A stretch of 24,027 nt of DNA, taken from NCBI GenBank assembly GCA_038222915.1, contig JBBRHH010000016.1:1-24027 (forward strand), written 5' to 3'. The stretch is from JBBRHH01 sp038222915 (GTDB lineage: Bacteria; Planctomycetota; Phycisphaerae; Tepidisphaerales; Tepidisphaeraceae). Positions within the stretch are counted from its first letter, which is position 1, and every line of letters begins with the position of its first letter. This document shows, in pieces, positions 23,021 to 24,027 of this stretch. A program made the position numbers and the translations under genes. Under the pieces are notes generated by a model. It worked only from the letters and a program-made list of their open reading frames with translations. It was not told where the DNA came from and searched no databases.

Positions 23021-24027
23021 TTCGAACACAACGCCATCTTGGGTTTGGGCTGGCACGGACCACTCGTCTGCGGCTTATAGCATTCGGTATTGTTCAGTGC
23101 ACTTTTTGCATTGCCGCAAGCGCAGGCGTGGTGCAAACCCGAACCGAGCGCCTCACTGGTCCGCTTACGTTCGCGGAAGGCGCGGTAAAAGTTGCCGATA
23201 AATCGATCGCCTACGACCAGGTTCTTGTCATCGTTTGCGATTCGACTGGCCCAACAGTAAGCGATTCCAACGTGGTGCATCTCACGACCGGTGAATTCTG
23301 GACGATCGACATTCGCAAGCTGGCGGGAAAGAAACTTCACATTCAGTCCACCCTGATCGGCGATCGCGACATCGATGCGAGTACAGTCCGCGCAATCGAT
23401 TTTGTCGCTGGCCTGCCCCTCTCGGAAAAGTCTGAGCCCGGCACACTCTACCGGGAGTTCGGCGAGCCGCTTCCCGGTTCTCTTCTCTGGGTCGATCCAA
23501 CGCGAATCGCCATCGACTCGCCTCTGGGGGCCCTGACTCTGTCGCGCGAGGGCGCATCGCGTTACGTGCCGAAGCCTGATCCGAAAGCACCACCCACGAC
23601 GCTGGCGGCACAGCCCGACGACGTGACACTGACAGATGGCAGCCTCTTCAAAGGCAAGGCGAGCGCGCACGAAGGGCGACTCGAGCTGGACCATCCGATC
23701 CTCGGCAAGATCAGCATTCCGGCGAAGTCAGTTCGCCACATCGTCCGCCATGTGACTGGGGTGACCTTCATACACGCATTTCCATCCGATGCGGTCAAGC
23801 TGACGCCTCTCTTTTCCACCACGATGCCAGCGCCGCACAACGAAATGCGTCCGGATGCCGCGACGACAATCACCATCGAGCCCAACACAACCATTCACTA
23901 CAAGCTGCCAACCCATACCAGCACTCTCACGTTTCGCACTGCTTTGATCGCCGGCAACAGTTCACGCGGCCAGGTTCGCTTGAAGTTTCAGGCTGGGGAT
24001 AAAACTCTGCTCGAAGCCGTGTGTAAA
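23017..24027 (+). CDS. Secreted NPCBM-like protein (3' truncated by window)
   Basis: An uninterrupted frame of 337 codons starts at the ATG overlapping the DUF58 stop (ATGA) and runs off the right edge. The N-terminus has basic residues and a hydrophobic stretch (LIAFGIVQCTFCIAASA) with likely signal cleavage after residue 36. Around 200-245 there is the motif VTLTDGSLFKGKASAHEGRL with IPAKSVRHI, a small beta-barrel-like 'DGS-G' module seen in planctomycete secreted proteins. The last 55 visible residues (ITIEPNTTIHYKLPTHTSTL, then RFKFQAGDKTL-like pattern) resemble the NPCBM carbohydrate-binding module. Translational coupling ties this exported protein to the MoxR-DUF58 operon; it may be the client or the structural component at the cell surface. 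The NPCBM call rests on pattern resemblance to an incomplete domain. Confidence 0.8.
   Translation, partial: MIRTQRHLGFGLARTTRLRLIAFGIVQCTFCIAASAGVVQTRTERLTGPLTFAEGAVKVADKSIAYDQVLVIVCDSTGPTVSDSNVVHLTTGEFWTIDIRKLAGKKLHIQSTLIGDRDIDASTVRAIDFVAGLPLSEKSEPGTLYREFGEPLPGSLLWVDPTRIAIDSPLGALTLSREGASRYVPKPDPKAPPTTLAAQPDDVTLTDGSLFKGKASAHEGRLELDHPILGKISIPAKSVRHIVRHVTGVTFIHAFPSDAVKLTPLFSTTMPAPHNEMRPDAATTITIEPNTTIHYKLPTHTSTLTFRTALIAGNSSRGQVRLKFQAGDKTLLEAVCK

Noticed and set aside
3..24027. CRISPR arrays, tRNA or rRNA genes, insertion sequences, prophage genes
   Set aside because: No regularly spaced direct repeats, cloverleaf-like segments, rRNA motifs, transposase or integrase motifs were found on reading through both strands.

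Overview
The window looks like chromosomal DNA from a planctomycete, most likely of the Phycisphaerae type. Evidence: a large secreted beta-helix protein carrying the LEGLEVRRLFA-type N-terminal motif typical of planctomycete exported proteins; a MoxR / DUF58 / BatA-like gene neighbourhood with a downstream NPCBM-like secreted protein; a DUF5107 protein; sigma-54 control; and GC-rich DNA. No rRNA, tRNA, CRISPR array, transposase or phage gene was seen. The taxonomic call is inference from gene content, not from a marker gene.

Layout. 1-2556: the 3' end of an SGNH-hydrolase-like gene runs tail-to-tail, with an 8-bp overlap, into a minus-strand lipid pair: a soluble diiron acyl-ACP desaturase followed by a cyclopropane-synthase-family methyltransferase. 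2746-5169: a large fusion protein, an M28/DUF4910-like peptidase domain, a winged-helix-like linker and an AAC(3)-family acetyltransferase. 5313-6311 (minus): a secreted coiled-coil protein. 6312-7516: about 1.2 kb without a convincing gene but with several families of short tandem repeats. 7517-10860: a galactokinase-like GHMP kinase translationally coupled (ATGA) to a DUF5107-TPR protein. 10858-11024: a 167-bp imperfect palindrome between convergent genes. 11038-13545 (minus): the beta-helix/PKD-like surface protein.

13796-15036 is the most intriguing segment. A good sigma-70-like promoter and a strong Shine-Dalgarno precede a 46-residue peptide whose leader matches the lasso-peptide recognition motif YxxPxLxxxGxxxxxT exactly in spacing. 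A GC-rich hairpin follows, then a divergent formyltransferase of full Fmt length. No asparagine-synthetase-like cyclase, transglutaminase-like protease or RRE protein is present in the window, so this is an orphan RiPP-like precursor paired with a formyltransferase.

15147-17003 looks like a regulator-target pair: an NtrC-class response regulator (REC, AAA+ with GAFTGA, Fis-type HTH), a hairpin, and then a sigma-54 promoter (TGGCAT-N5-TTGCG) driving a 75-residue CxCC/CxxC zinc-ribbon protein that ends in an intrinsic terminator. 17082-18079 (minus): a small lipoprotein followed by moaB. 18254-24027: a BatA-like VWA membrane protein, a convergent methyltransferase whose stop codon abuts the VWA stop codon, then an overlapping plus-strand operon moxR-DUF58-secreted NPCBM-like protein, the last cut by the window end.

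Composition changes along the window. The first 10.9 kb has strongly C-rich plus-strand DNA whichever strand is coding, the beta-helix gene has the opposite bias, and DNA after about 15.1 kb is more balanced.
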